Shown: piece by piece, positions 36,595 through 45,387 of the stretch
Numbering within the stretch: position 1 is the stretch's first letter
Layout of the letters: each line of letters begins with the position of its first letter
Source: JBAYIE01 sp041665785
GTDB taxonomy: Bacteria > Bacteroidota > Bacteroidia > UKL13-3
Length of the DNA stretch: 64,000 nucleotides
Direction of reading: 5' to 3'
NCBI GenBank assembly: GCA_041665785.1
Contig: JBAYIE010000014.1
Span: forward strand, 1 to 64,000
The notes under the pieces: model-generated
What the model saw: the letters and a program-made list of their open reading frames with translations, nothing else
Told to the model about the DNA's origin: nothing
Databases searched by the model: none
Made by a program: the position numbers and the translations under genes

Positions 36595-37671
36595 TCAGGC
36601 ATCCACTTTTACAATCCAGTTAAATGTATCCGGAATGCGGGAAGTGCGAATGTCTTCAAGGGTATTGTACAGCAAATTGGAAACTTTACGGGTCTCAGTC
36701 GGAGGTAGTTCGTAGCGTTTATCCTGATACGTAAAGCTGGCAATCTTGGCAATTAATGCGGCTGTTCCGGTACCGAATGCATCCTGAAGCTTTCCTTGTT
36801 CATGAGCCTGCACAATTTCTTTAATGGAAACCGGCCTCTCTTCAATCACAAAACCTTTTGAGCGTAAAATAGTAATGCAGGAATCGCGGGTTATTCCTTC
36901 CAATATGGTGCCGTCGGGTTTAGGTGTAAGTACTTTATCATCTATGACAAAAAACAAGTTGGTGGTACCTGATTCTTCCACGAATTCGTGTTGTACTGCA
37001 TCGGTCCATATTATCTGTTCAAAACCTTGTTGCTGGGCTTCCAGTGTAGGCAACATGGAGGCTCCATAATTCCCGGCAGCTTTGGCAAACCCAACACCAC
37101 CATTAAAGGCGCGGGCGTACTTTTGTTCTACCAGAACATTGATGGGCTTAGGGTAATAGCTGTTAACCGGACAGGTAAAAATCATAAAACTGAATTGTTG
37201 CGAAGGCCGAACTCCTAAAAAATCATCGGTGGCAAACATAAATGGTCTTACATAGAGTGCGCTTCCGGTCTTGGTCGGGATCCAGTCGGCGTCTATCCGG
37301 ATCAGTTCTTTTAAACCCTCAATAAATAACTCTTCGGGTATTTCTGGCATGGCCATCCTTTTTGCAGAAAGGTTGAATCGGCGCCAATTATCGGTTGGCC
37401 GGAACAATTGTGGTTCGCCATCCCCACTTTTAAATGCTTTCATGCCTTCAAAAATGGATTGACCATAGTGCAGGGCAGATAAAGAAGGCGACATTCGTAT
37501 TTCGGTAAAAGGACTGATTTCAGGTTCTCCCCATTCACCATCCTTGTAATCAACGCGAAACATATGATCCGCGAAAATGCTGCCAAACTGAATGTTCTCA
37601 AAATCACACTGCTCAATACGAGACTGTGGAGTTTTAGATATTTTTATTGAAATTGCTGTCGAATTATCCAT
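36595..37671 (-). CDS. ilvE: Branched-chain amino acid aminotransferase
   Basis: PLP enzyme for the last step of Val, Leu and Ile synthesis (and first step of degradation). 358 residues, fold-type IV, the longer BCAT subgroup. Motifs: LHYGQSIFEGMKAFKS, YVRPFMFATDDFLGVRPS, VGFAKAAGNYGASM (region of the PLP lysine), IIWTDAVQHEFVEESGTTNLFFV and LEGITRDSCI. The start ATG at 37671 overlaps the start ATG of the divergent gene on the other strand. Confidence 0.94.
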   Translation of the reverse strand: MDNSTAISIKISKTPQSRIEQCDFENIQFGSIFADHMFRVDYKDGEWGEPEISPFTEIRMSPSLSALHYGQSIFEGMKAFKSGDGEPQLFRPTDNWRRFNLSAKRMAMPEIPEELFIEGLKELIRIDADWIPTKTGSALYVRPFMFATDDFLGVRPSQQFSFMIFTCPVNSYYPKPINVLVEQKYARAFNGGVGFAKAAGNYGASMLPTLEAQQQGFEQIIWTDAVQHEFVEESGTTNLFFVIDDKVLTPKPDGTILEGITRDSCITILRSKGFVIEERPVSIKEIVQAHEQGKLQDAFGTGTAALIAKIASFTYQDKRYELPPTETRKVSNLLYNTLEDIRTSRIPDTFNWIVKVDA

Positions 37672-38167
37672 GAAAAATCTGATTAACCGGTTATCTGAAA
37701 TTGCACCTTTGTTTGATGAGTTTTACCTGATCAGGGAGCCATCTGAAATCCGCACCAAAGAAAGTGAAAAAATCAAACAACCACTCAATTATTTCGGTGG
37801 ATTTGAGTCGCAAATATTGATGTTAGTCAATTCTTTGCCGGATTTGGATCACACCGATCGCGAGATGCTCAACAATTTGGTAGAAAAGGCCATAAAAATC
37901 ACATGGGATAAAGTAGCACTGCTCAATCTGGCAAAAAATCAGGACTATTCTGTTCTTGAAATTATGAATGAATTAAACCCCAAAAAGACAATTATCTGGG
38001 GATGCGATGAACAACCGGATGAATTAACCGGTGGTCCAAAATATCAGGTTGCAATATGGAAGACCGGCGAAGTTTTGAGGGTTGAAGGCCCCGAAGCCTA
38101 CCGCAGTAATTCTGATAATAAGCGGATGTTGTGGGAACAAATTCAAATCCTGTTGGCGCTGAAATGA
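37670..38167 (+). CDS. Hypothetical protein, possible DNA polymerase III psi-like
   Basis: 165 residues, no confident family. Shape and end resemble HolD: a helical N-terminus, a middle strand around KKTIIWGCD, and the C-terminal pattern YQVAIWKTGEVLRVEGPEA followed by KRMLWEQIQILLALK, similar to E. coli psi's ...LEGA...ARAALWQQI. This is pattern-level similarity only. It is coupled to rdgB by a 4-base overlap. The ATG at 37670 overlaps the ilvE start (bases 37669-37672, CATG), so its promoter must lie within ilvE or further downstream of it. Confidence 0.55.
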   Translation: MKNLINRLSEIAPLFDEFYLIREPSEIRTKESEKIKQPLNYFGGFESQILMLVNSLPDLDHTDREMLNNLVEKAIKITWDKVALLNLAKNQDYSVLEIMNELNPKKTIIWGCDEQPDELTGGPKYQVAIWKTGEVLRVEGPEAYRSNSDNKRMLWEQIQILLALK

Positions 38168-38739
38168 AACTGATTCTGGCAACACATAACCGGCACAAGG
38201 TTTCAGAACTGTCTGCAATGCTACCTGAAAGTTTCACATTGATGAGCCTTGACGATATCGGGTTTAATGAAGAAATAGAAGAAACAGGTTCAACTTTTGA
38301 AGACAATGCAGGCATTAAAAGCAGCCTTATTTATCAAAAGTTCCGCGTCCCATGTATAGCCGATGATAGTGGTCTGCAGATCGATGCATTAAACGGAGAG
38401 CCCGGAGTTTATTCTGCGCGTTATGCGGGTGAAGCGGCCAGCGATATAAACAATTGCGCATTGGTGCTTGGGAACATGAAAGGCAAAACAAACAGATCTG
38501 CGCGCTTTGTTTCCGTGATAAGTTTCAGATGGGAGGGGAATGAAAAATTATTCAGGGGAGAACTGGAAGGTACAATCACTCAGGAACCCAAAGGAAGTCA
38601 AGGGTTTGGATACGACCCCATTTTTATACCGGATGGATATGCCATAACCCTGGCTGAAATGCAGCCCGAAGAAAAAAACGCGATCAGTCACAGGGCTAAA
38701 GCCATACAACAACTGGTAACTTATCTGAAATTAATTTGA
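38164..38739 (+). CDS. rdgB: Non-canonical purine NTP pyrophosphatase (XTP/dITPase)
   Basis: Hydrolyses dITP, XTP and ITP to monophosphates, cleaning the nucleotide pool. 191 residues, Ham1/RdgB family: ILATHNRHKVSEL at the N-terminus, ETGSTFEDNAGIKS, IADDSGLQIDALNGEPGVYSARYAG, GSQGFGYDPIFIPDG and ISHRAKA. All standard motifs are intact. ATG at 38164 overlaps the stop of the previous gene. Its 3' end overlaps wecA (opposite strand) by 9 bases. Confidence 0.95.
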   Translation: MKLILATHNRHKVSELSAMLPESFTLMSLDDIGFNEEIEETGSTFEDNAGIKSSLIYQKFRVPCIADDSGLQIDALNGEPGVYSARYAGEAASDINNCALVLGNMKGKTNRSARFVSVISFRWEGNEKLFRGELEGTITQEPKGSQGFGYDPIFIPDGYAITLAEMQPEEKNAISHRAKAIQQLVTYLKLI

Positions 38740-39852
38740 TTCCTGCGTTTTCTGAATTTTATTCAGCGATTCGTTGATCTGACGATCAATATTGTGTTCA
38801 ACTTCTATATCCTGGATCCGGTGTTTCAGCACATAAGTTGGAATATAGGTGAGAACCAATGCAAGCGATCCAAGAATCATCAGGATGTTTAAATTACCGC
38901 TATCCTTGAGCAGGAAGGCAACCATCACAAACAGTATATTGGCGATATACATAACGAGACAAACTTCTTTGTGCCCCAAACCGATTTTAATCAATGCATG
39001 ATGAATGTGATTGCGATCGGGAGTAAAGGGTGATTGTTTTTTGATTAATCGCAATGTGAAAACACGAATGGTATCGAACAAGGGTACGATCAGAATAGCA
39101 ATAGCCAGGGAAGGGGCAGAAGAGAGCTTGTAAAAATTATATGCCAGATCGTTATTGAATTCGATGAATTGAATTGCCAGAATGGAAATCAAAAATCCGG
39201 TTGTGAGTGAACCGGCATCGCCCATAAAGATTTTGGCCGGGTTGAAATTAAAAACCAGAAATCCGAATAAAGCACCCGCCAATCCAAACGACATAATAGC
39301 CCATCCGGTCTGATCTATAAAGTTAAACCATAATCCAAACGTGAGGCAGATGATAAAACCAATTCCTCCGGCAAGCCCGTCAACACCATCAATCAGGTTA
39401 AAGGCATTGGTAATTACAATGATGGTAAATAAGGTGATGGGAACTCCCACCCACATAGGGATATCATAGATTCCAAACAATCCGTAAAAGCTGGTAATGC
39501 AAATATTTTCTCCAAAAACTACGATAAATGCTGCTACAAATTGGCTGAGTAGTTTTTTAACCGGCGATAATCCTACAACATCATCCTTCAATCCGGAGAA
39601 AAATAAAATAATCACTGCGGCCTGTAAATACTGCAGCCTGCTCATACCTTCCTGTAAGCCCCATATGCTGATAGCAATAGAGAATCCGGCTATGATAGCC
39701 AAACCACCTAACCTGGGAATTTTAGAGGTGTGTATCTTTCTGTTATCAGGTTTGTCGTACAAACCTTTCATCTTGGCAATTGTGATAATCGAGGGGATAC
39801 CAAAAATGACAACAAGAACAGAAGTAAAGAATACGAGTATAATATTTTGCAT
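38731..39852 (-). CDS. wecA: Undecaprenyl-phosphate sugar-1-phosphate transferase (WecA/MraY family)
   Basis: Membrane enzyme that starts lipid-linked glycan synthesis by moving a UDP-linked amino-sugar phosphate to undecaprenyl phosphate. 373 residues, about 10-11 membrane segments. Family motifs: GLYDKPDNRKIHTSKIPRLGG, the LKDDVVG acidic pair, NAFNLIDGVDGLAGG, FMGDAGS and DRNHIHH. WecA versus another GT family 4 transferase is decided only by overall pattern; it is not MraY, given HIPRLGG-type sequence and context. A cytoplasmic tail of about 40 residues ends it. Confidence 0.88.
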   Translation of the reverse strand: MQNIILVFFTSVLVVIFGIPSIITIAKMKGLYDKPDNRKIHTSKIPRLGGLAIIAGFSIAISIWGLQEGMSRLQYLQAAVIILFFSGLKDDVVGLSPVKKLLSQFVAAFIVVFGENICITSFYGLFGIYDIPMWVGVPITLFTIIVITNAFNLIDGVDGLAGGIGFIICLTFGLWFNFIDQTGWAIMSFGLAGALFGFLVFNFNPAKIFMGDAGSLTTGFLISILAIQFIEFNNDLAYNFYKLSSAPSLAIAILIVPLFDTIRVFTLRLIKKQSPFTPDRNHIHHALIKIGLGHKEVCLVMYIANILFVMVAFLLKDSGNLNILMILGSLALVLTYIPTYVLKHRIQDIEVEHNIDRQINESLNKIQKTQESN

Positions 39853-39874
39853 CTATGAAATGCGTGGTGCAAGA

Positions 39875-39882
39875 CAAAAGTA
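39875..39882 (-). promoter_or_regulatory. -7 box of wecA
   Basis: Minus-strand TACTTTTG, an exact TAnnTTTG match, 22 bases before the wecA start. The -33 position has TTT in place of TTG. Confidence 0.5.
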
Positions 39883-39941
39883 ACGAAAGTGAGAGGTGAA
39901 ATAAAAAGGAAATCTTAAATATTTTTTTGAAGGTCAGCTTA

Positions 39942-40604
39942 CTATGGCGACAATCTACTGATCGTCCAGTTATTCAGTTCGTTCATTTTGTAGAGCAACC
40001 TGTCGTGTAATCTATTGGCCCTGCCTTGCCAGTATTCAAACAGAACCGGTTTAACCAAATAACCTCCCCAATAAGGTGGTTTTGGAATTTTATCCCCTGT
40101 CTTATAGTCCAGCATAGCTTTATTGAAAGCCTGATCCAGATGGTCGCGGTTAGGGATAATTTCGCTCTGTTGGGATACTGTTGCACCTACCTGGCTTTCC
40201 AGAGGGCGGGTATTGAAATATTCAATGGCTTCCTGCTCTGAAAGTTGCTCAGCCAGTCCTTCAATTCTTACCTGACGTTGCATTTCGGTCCACATAAACA
40301 GCAATGAGACCCTGTTATTCTGTTTTATTTCCCGGCCTTTCTGACTTTCATAATTGGTGTAAAAGGTGAATCCGGTATCCGAAATATCTTTTAACAGGAC
40401 CACCCTGGCATGAGGGATTCCATCTGATCCGGCAGTAGAAAGGATCATGATATTGGGTTCGGGAACAGGAAATTCGAGTGCTTCCTTAAACCATGTTCTA
40501 AATTGCACAATGGGGTTATTGTGCATCATATCTTCGTTGAGTTGACTTCGTGTATAATCAACGCGCATATCCGACAAGCGATTGGAATCAGCATTCATGG
40601 GCAT
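39942..40604 (-). CDS. pdxH: Pyridoxamine 5'-phosphate oxidase
   Basis: FMN enzyme that makes pyridoxal phosphate from PNP or PMP. 220 residues. Motifs: LSDMRVDYTRSQL (conserved N-terminal helix), ARVVLLKDISDTGFTFYTNYESQKGREI (FMN binding), FMWTEMQRQVRIEGL, PPYWGGYLVKP and C-terminal W-x-R-x-R-L-H-D-R signature (WQGRANRLHDRLLY). Start taken at 40604; ATG at 40598 is equally possible. Confidence 0.94.
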   Translation of the reverse strand: MPMNADSNRLSDMRVDYTRSQLNEDMMHNNPIVQFRTWFKEALEFPVPEPNIMILSTAGSDGIPHARVVLLKDISDTGFTFYTNYESQKGREIKQNNRVSLLFMWTEMQRQVRIEGLAEQLSEQEAIEYFNTRPLESQVGATVSQQSEIIPNRDHLDQAFNKAMLDYKTGDKIPKPPYWGGYLVKPVLFEYWQGRANRLHDRLLYKMNELNNWTISRLSP

Positions 40605-40617
40605 TCGAATTTCAGTT

Positions 40618-40625
40618 CAAAAGTA
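40618..40625 (-). promoter_or_regulatory. -7 box of pdxH
   Basis: Minus-strand TACTTTTG, an exact TAnnTTTG match, 13 bases before the pdxH start, implying a short leader. No -33 element in the usual place. Confidence 0.42.
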
Positions 40626-40657
40626 ATACAATCCTTAAATAGGATAGATGATATATA

Positions 40658-41251
40658 TTATGGATTCTGCCATTTCAGGCTTTCTATCATGTGTACAATA
40701 TCCTGTTCCAGAAAGGCCAATACTGGCTCAATGGAATCGTTGTTCGTTTTAACATTGAAATACAGGGAACCGCGTAAAAAATGACGGGTACTGTCGGTAA
40801 CATAAAACTGAAAATTAGTAGCCGTATTACCACTCAGGTTATACAGCATGCCATTGAGTTGCTTGTTACCGATAAGTGTTTCATAAATTTCATCGGCTTT
40901 AATAGTGTGTTTATATACCAGGGTGCGCGAATCCTCAATGAGATTAAACAATTCATTTCGGCTGCGAATGGGTTTATAACTCAGGTGCAAAGTGGCCTGA
41001 AAGGGTAGGTATTGAATATTGAACCAACATTTTTCAGCATATTTAAAGCTATCGGGATAAGCTTCAGCATACACCGGAATATCTGCGGTAAAGGGACAAT
41101 CCGGGTCAAAGGTTTTGTATGCTTTTTCCGGAAATTCGATGCGTTGGAATCCACGCGGTTTTGGCGTATAGACTTGTTCACATCCGCCAATGGCGAGCAT
41201 GATCAAAAACAAAATTACCGGCACAATCCGGCCGGAGAACTTAATGCTCAT
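40658..41251 (-). CDS. gldD: Gliding motility lipoprotein GldD
   Basis: 197-residue lipoprotein with signal SGRIVPVILFLIMLAIGGC (lipobox Cys near 24). Mature features of GldD: YTPKPRGFQRIEFPEKAY, CPFTADIPVYAEAY, CWFNIQYLPFQATLHLSYKP and FYVTDSTRHFLRGSLYFNVKTNNDSIEPV. GldD is required for gliding and T9SS-linked motility in Flavobacterium, although its exact job is not known. It follows gldE with an 11-base overlap, the conserved order. Confidence 0.94.
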   Translation of the reverse strand: MSIKFSGRIVPVILFLIMLAIGGCEQVYTPKPRGFQRIEFPEKAYKTFDPDCPFTADIPVYAEAYPDSFKYAEKCWFNIQYLPFQATLHLSYKPIRSRNELFNLIEDSRTLVYKHTIKADEIYETLIGNKQLNGMLYNLSGNTATNFQFYVTDSTRHFLRGSLYFNVKTNNDSIEPVLAFLEQDIVHMIESLKWQNP

Positions 41252-42614
41252 GTTCGGTTTGTTGCAGATTAAGAATCACTTTTACCCGTTTGATTTTGCG
41301 TTTATCAACGGCTTCAATGATAAAGGTGAAACGGTCGAATTCGAGTTGTTCACCGCGTTGAGGCAATTCTTCTGTTTGTTCCAGCAACATACCGCCAAGG
41401 GTGTCGGCTTCATTGCTTACTTCATCAAAAAAGTTGGATTCAACACCCATGAATTTACACATATCATGGATGGGAATTTTTGCTTCAAAAATGAATGTAT
41501 TATCGTTCACCCGGGAATAAAAATGTTCATCTTCATCAAACTCATCGTTTATTTCTCCGAATATTTCTTCCAGAATATCTTCCATGGTCACGAGACCGCA
41601 AGTTCCACCATACTCATCCACTACAATGGCCATATGTACACGTTTCTTCTGAAACTCTTTAAGCAGGTTGTCAATCTTTTTGCTTTCAGGAACAAAATAA
41701 GGTTTACGAATAAGACCATCCCATTTAAATTCATTATCCTTTTCAATATAGGGCAATAGATCCTTGATGTATAAAATGCCCGTGATATTGTCGAGACTTT
41801 CCTGATAAACCGGCATACGCGAATATCCAATGGAATTGATCTTATTCAGTACTTCGTGAAAAGAAAGGGTTTGATCGAGCGTATACATATCGGGTCGCTG
41901 CCGCATGATTTGTTTCACATTGATATTCCCGAAGTTTACGATGGATTTTAAAATAGTCTTCTCGTTGTCGGATGAATCGGACTCCGAAGTAATGTCGATG
42001 GCATGGGTTAGTTCATGCACACTCAAAACATGTCCTTTCTTCGTGATACGCTTATCGATAACCGAAGTGGATTTAACCAAAACCCATACAAAAGGGGAAA
42101 GCAAACGGGAAAGAAAATACATGGGAATAGCAATCCATCGGGCAATGGAAGTATTGTTTTGCGAAGCGTAGATTTTGGGGATCACTTCACCAAACAACAC
42201 AATGATAAAAGTTACCAGCACGATCTGAATGGTAAATCCCAAAGCGGGGTGTTCTGAAAAATTAAACAGGACATCAAACATCAGGCTTGATACCATTACA
42301 ATACAGATATTGACAAAGGTGTTTGCAATCAGTACCGTTGCAAGCAGTTTTTTGGGATTGCTTAAGAGGTATTTTATAGCATCCTGTGAGCTTCCGTTTT
42401 CTTCAGTGAGGTCTTCAATCTGAACTTTGGTGAGCGAAAAAAAAGCGTTTTCCGAGCTGGAAATGATACCCGACAATAAAATCAGAGCCAGGATCAATGC
42501 CAGACAAACAGCAATGGTTACAAAGTCAGATGCTGCCAATGACGAGCGGAAGATGGAGAGAATAAGTTGGAGTTGATACGTTGGAGGTTCCAAAATGATT
42601 GGGGTTAAGTTCAA
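41241..42614 (-). CDS. gldE: Gliding motility protein GldE (CNNM/CorC-type membrane protein)
   Basis: 457 residues. N-terminal CNNM/DUF21 domain with about four membrane segments (FVTIAVCLALILALILLSGI, NTFVNICIVMVSSLMFDVLF, IVLVTFIIVLFGEVIP), a paired CBS module (MRQRPDMYTLDQTL and VPESKKIDNLLKEF regions), and a C-terminal CorC/HlyC transporter-associated domain. GldE is thought to assist GldD and may have an ion-transport-like role. Overlaps ssb by 4 bases and gldD by 11. Confidence 0.93.
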   Translation of the reverse strand: MNLTPIILEPPTYQLQLILSIFRSSLAASDFVTIAVCLALILALILLSGIISSSENAFFSLTKVQIEDLTEENGSSQDAIKYLLSNPKKLLATVLIANTFVNICIVMVSSLMFDVLFNFSEHPALGFTIQIVLVTFIIVLFGEVIPKIYASQNNTSIARWIAIPMYFLSRLLSPFVWVLVKSTSVIDKRITKKGHVLSVHELTHAIDITSESDSSDNEKTILKSIVNFGNINVKQIMRQRPDMYTLDQTLSFHEVLNKINSIGYSRMPVYQESLDNITGILYIKDLLPYIEKDNEFKWDGLIRKPYFVPESKKIDNLLKEFQKKRVHMAIVVDEYGGTCGLVTMEDILEEIFGEINDEFDEDEHFYSRVNDNTFIFEAKIPIHDMCKFMGVESNFFDEVSNEADTLGGMLLEQTEELPQRGEQLEFDRFTFIIEAVDKRKIKRVKVILNLQQTEHEH

Positions 42615-43036
42615 AATGGCAAATCATCATCCCCTGCAGGAGTTTCTGCCGGTGCCGTGTTATTTGCCGTGTTGCCGGTATCAGGATTACCGGCCGGTGG
42701 ATCCGCATTACGTTGTCCCACCAGCGTCATGCTCAACGCTTTTATTTTTGTACCTGTTCGTTCGTTGCCTTCTTTGTCGCGCCAACTATCGGTTTTGATT
42801 TTTCCTTCGATGTAAACCTGGGATCCTTTGCGCAGGTATTTCTCGGCTATTTTGGCCAGGTTATCCCACATTTCAATGCGGTGCCACTCGGTATCGGTTT
42901 TACGTTCGCCATTGCGATCGGTAAAACTTTCGCTTGTAGCCAATGAAAAAGTAGTAACAACACGATTGTTTTCAAGATAGCGGGTTTCAGGATCGCGTCC
43001 CAGATTTCCGAGCAATATAACTTTGTTAACCGACAT
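42611..43036 (-). CDS. ssb: Single-stranded DNA-binding protein
   Basis: 141 residues. OB fold of about 108 residues (VNKVILLGNLGRDPETRYLENNRVVTTFSLATSESF, TEWHRIEMWDNLA, YIEGKIKTDSW), then a short disordered linker rich in Pro, Gly and Thr and the acidic tip DDDLPF, which binds repair and replication partners. Sits between mutY and gldE, the usual Bacteroidota order. Confidence 0.95.
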   Translation of the reverse strand: MSVNKVILLGNLGRDPETRYLENNRVVTTFSLATSESFTDRNGERKTDTEWHRIEMWDNLAKIAEKYLRKGSQVYIEGKIKTDSWRDKEGNERTGTKIKALSMTLVGQRNADPPAGNPDTGNTANNTAPAETPAGDDDLPF

Positions 43037-43040
43037 GGAT

Positions 43041-44108
43041 TTATTTCAAAAGTACCTGCAAGGTAGGAGAATTCAAAAATTTATCAAACAACCGGTGTAC
43101 CGGATACTGATTTAATTGTTTCATATTCAGTTTTATATGTTGTTGGCAAAAGGTTTTCGACAGGCTCATATTTTGTATGATCCAGAAGCAGGCCTGTATT
43201 TTTTGGTGTGAAAGATGATGCGTGAACTCCATGGCCAGCTTTATTTCAGGACGTGTACTTTTTGCGGAAAGTATTTTTCGATGTTGAATCAGTTTCAGGA
43301 TTTCCGGTGGTTTTGCTGCATGATTTAACTCCAGAAAGGGAGGCTCGTATAAATTCTTCCAGATACCCTTATCAGTACGCTTATATATATATGTGTGCTT
43401 CTGATCCCAAAAAAACAGGAAATGTACAAAGCGTTCTTTTTGTTTTTGCTTTACGGTTTTAACGGGATAATGATTTGTTTTACCTGTATTGAAAGCCAAA
43501 CAGGCATGTGCCATGGGGCAGGACTCACAGGCCGGATTTCGGGGTGTACAAATTCTTGCACCCAATTCCATCATAGCCTGATTAAAAGTACCGGGATCTT
43601 TATGATTCAGGGCTTCATCAGCAAGATCCTGAATTATTTTCTTACCCAATGTACTGTCTATAGCTTCCGAAACAGCAAACAAGCGCGACATGACCCGCGA
43701 CACATTTCCATCCACTACAGCCTGCGGCCGGTTGAATGCGATAGACGAAATAGCCGCCGCTGTATAGGGTCCGATTCCCTTTAACTGCAGCAATCCTTCA
43801 TACGTATCCGGAAACTCATCCTTGTAGGCACGATGGATTATTTTTGCGGTGGCTATAAGATTCTCGGCACGGTTATAATAACCCAGGCCCTGCCATAGTT
43901 TAAATACGGTTTCGTTGCGGGCCCGGGCCAGATGGGCTACCGTTGGAAATTTAGCCAGAAAGCGATGGTAGTATGGCGTTCCCTGATCGACCCTGGTTTG
44001 TTGCAAAATGATTTCTGACAACCATATTTTATAGGGGTCGGTTGTTTGCCGCCAGGGCAATTCTCTTTTATGAAGCGAATACCATTTTAAAAGGGGGTTA
44101 AAGTGCAT
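43041..44108 (-). CDS. mutY: A/G-specific adenine DNA glycosylase
   Basis: Removes adenine paired with 8-oxoguanine. 355 residues. HhH-GPD domain: SEIILQQTRVDQGTPYY (catalytic Glu in EIILQQT), LKGIGPYTAAAISSIAF (helix-hairpin-helix), VVDGNVSRV (catalytic Asp). The [4Fe-4S] cluster site is C-x6-C-x2-C-x5-C (CTPRNPACESCPMAHAC). A C-terminal NUDIX-like domain for 8-oxoG recognition runs from about 225. First gene of the mutY-ssb-gldE-gldD operon, divergent from the HU gene. Confidence 0.96.
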   Translation of the reverse strand: MHFNPLLKWYSLHKRELPWRQTTDPYKIWLSEIILQQTRVDQGTPYYHRFLAKFPTVAHLARARNETVFKLWQGLGYYNRAENLIATAKIIHRAYKDEFPDTYEGLLQLKGIGPYTAAAISSIAFNRPQAVVDGNVSRVMSRLFAVSEAIDSTLGKKIIQDLADEALNHKDPGTFNQAMMELGARICTPRNPACESCPMAHACLAFNTGKTNHYPVKTVKQKQKERFVHFLFFWDQKHTYIYKRTDKGIWKNLYEPPFLELNHAAKPPEILKLIQHRKILSAKSTRPEIKLAMEFTHHLSHQKIQACFWIIQNMSLSKTFCQQHIKLNMKQLNQYPVHRLFDKFLNSPTLQVLLK

Positions 44109-44117
44109 AAATCAGCG

Positions 44118-44125
44118 CAAAAGTA
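44118..44125 (-). promoter_or_regulatory. -7 box of the mutY-ssb-gldE-gldD operon
   Basis: Minus-strand TACTTTTG, an exact TAnnTTTG match, 9 bases before the mutY ATG. Transcription would start within about four bases of the start codon, so the leader is nearly absent. Confidence 0.48.
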
Positions 44126-44177
44126 GGTTAAGGATAAAAATTAATGGGGTCAATATGGATAATTGCGTAAGAATGGT

Positions 44178-44185
44178 TACATTTG
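44178..44185 (+). promoter_or_regulatory. -7 box of the HU-TPR-COX24 operon
   Basis: TACATTTG, an exact TAnnTTTG match. It gives a leader of about 67 bases before the HU start at 44258. Confidence 0.5.
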
Positions 44186-44257
44186 CGACCCTCAATTTGA
44201 AGTAAGGATATTAATTTAACCGACTGATAATTAACTAAAAACTAAATTTATATCAAG

Positions 44258-44572
44258 ATGACTAAAGCAGAAATTATTGCAGAGATCTCAACAAAAACAG
44301 GAATCGACAAGATGTTGGTGCAGGAATCCGTTGAATCTTTCTTTAAAGTAGTAAGAAACTCCATGGTAGAAGGCAAGAACGTTTATTTTCGTGGATTCGG
44401 GAGTTTTGTGGTGAAAAAAAGAGCCAAGAAAATTGCACGTAACATTTCGAAGAATACCGCAATGGTAATCGACGAACATTATATTCCAAGCTTTAAGCCT
44501 GCTAAAACCTTTATTGATAAAGTTAAGAAGAGCGAAGCTGTAAAAGCCAAAGCCTCTAAGCAATCTGCTTAA
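44258..44572 (+). CDS. HU/IHF family DNA-binding protein
   Basis: 104-residue nucleoid protein of the HU/IHF superfamily. Typical parts: helical dimerisation part MTKAEIIAEISTKTGIDKM, VYFRGFGSFVVKKRAKKIARNIS (the beta arm and the conserved G-F-G-x-F), then FKPAKTFIDKVK. The C-terminal lysine/alanine tail (AVKAKASKQSA) is longer than in plain HU and typical of Bacteroidota forms. First gene of a rightward operon. Confidence 0.92.
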   Translation: MTKAEIIAEISTKTGIDKMLVQESVESFFKVVRNSMVEGKNVYFRGFGSFVVKKRAKKIARNISKNTAMVIDEHYIPSFKPAKTFIDKVKKSEAVKAKASKQSA

Positions 44573-44577
44573 TCTTC

Positions 44578-45384
44578 ATGCGTATCAGCAAAAGCCAGGC
44601 GATTGTATTGCTATTATCCATAGCAATTATAGGTAGCCTGACTTACATGGGATTCAAAACAAGCCGGGTAAGTCAGGACGACGCTACTGCGGTTTCTGTT
44701 GTAACCAATTCTTTGGAAATGCTGACCGATGAAGAACTAAACAGCCTACCGGATTCATTAAAGGCGCAGATCAATGCGGAAAACAACAATCCCGTTGTAC
44801 TCAAGCAACTGATTAGCGGAATGGACTCATTGGGAAAACGATTGGTGGCTGCCCGATTGATGGAGCAATTAGCCGGTCTTGACCCCAATGAATCAAACTG
44901 GATGATTGCAGGATCCAAATATTATTCGATCGCGGTTATGAGCAACGATTCCAATCTGTTTCAGGATGCGGGATCGCATGCGCGGGATGCTTTTGAAAAA
45001 GCGTTGCAACTCAATCCCCAAAGTCTGGATGCGAAAAATGCACTGGCTTCATGCTATGTAGATATCGATAAAGACATTATGAAAGGGGTTGGTTTATTGA
45101 AACAGGTTGTTGCAACCGACAGCAACAATGTTCAGGCATTGTTTACACTGGGAATGTTGTCGATGCAATCAGGCCAGTGGGACAAAGCAAGGCAGCGTTT
45201 TGAACGGCTCACCGAATTGCAACCCTTTAACCCTGAATATTATTATTATGTTGGCGAAGTATATGCCAAGTCGGGTGATACCAAAGCAGCTATTGAATCG
45301 TACGAAAAATGCAAAACCCTGTTGAAAGACAAGGCTGCACAAAAAGAGATACAGACATTAATTGATAAACTTAAATCCATTTAA
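44578..45384 (+). CDS. TPR-repeat membrane-anchored protein
   Basis: 268 residues with an N-terminal membrane anchor (AIVLLLSIAIIGSLTYMGF) and a mostly helical outer part. Repeats typical of TPR: FEKALQLNPQSLDAKNALASCYVD, VQALFTLGMLSMQSGQWDKARQRFERL, EYYYYVGEVYAKSGDTKAAIESYEKC. It lies 5 bases after the HU gene and 3 before the COX24-like gene, a conserved Bacteroidota arrangement with rng. Scaffold role likely; partner unknown. Confidence 0.88.
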   Translation: MRISKSQAIVLLLSIAIIGSLTYMGFKTSRVSQDDATAVSVVTNSLEMLTDEELNSLPDSLKAQINAENNNPVVLKQLISGMDSLGKRLVAARLMEQLAGLDPNESNWMIAGSKYYSIAVMSNDSNLFQDAGSHARDAFEKALQLNPQSLDAKNALASCYVDIDKDIMKGVGLLKQVVATDSNNVQALFTLGMLSMQSGQWDKARQRFERLTELQPFNPEYYYYVGEVYAKSGDTKAAIESYEKCKTLLKDKAAQKEIQTLIDKLKSI

Positions 45385-45387
45385 ATT

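Noticed and set aside
38731..38739. Frame overlap as an error between rdgB and wecA
   Set aside because: The 9-base overlap is convergent and both proteins have normal C-termini, so it is a real gene overlap.
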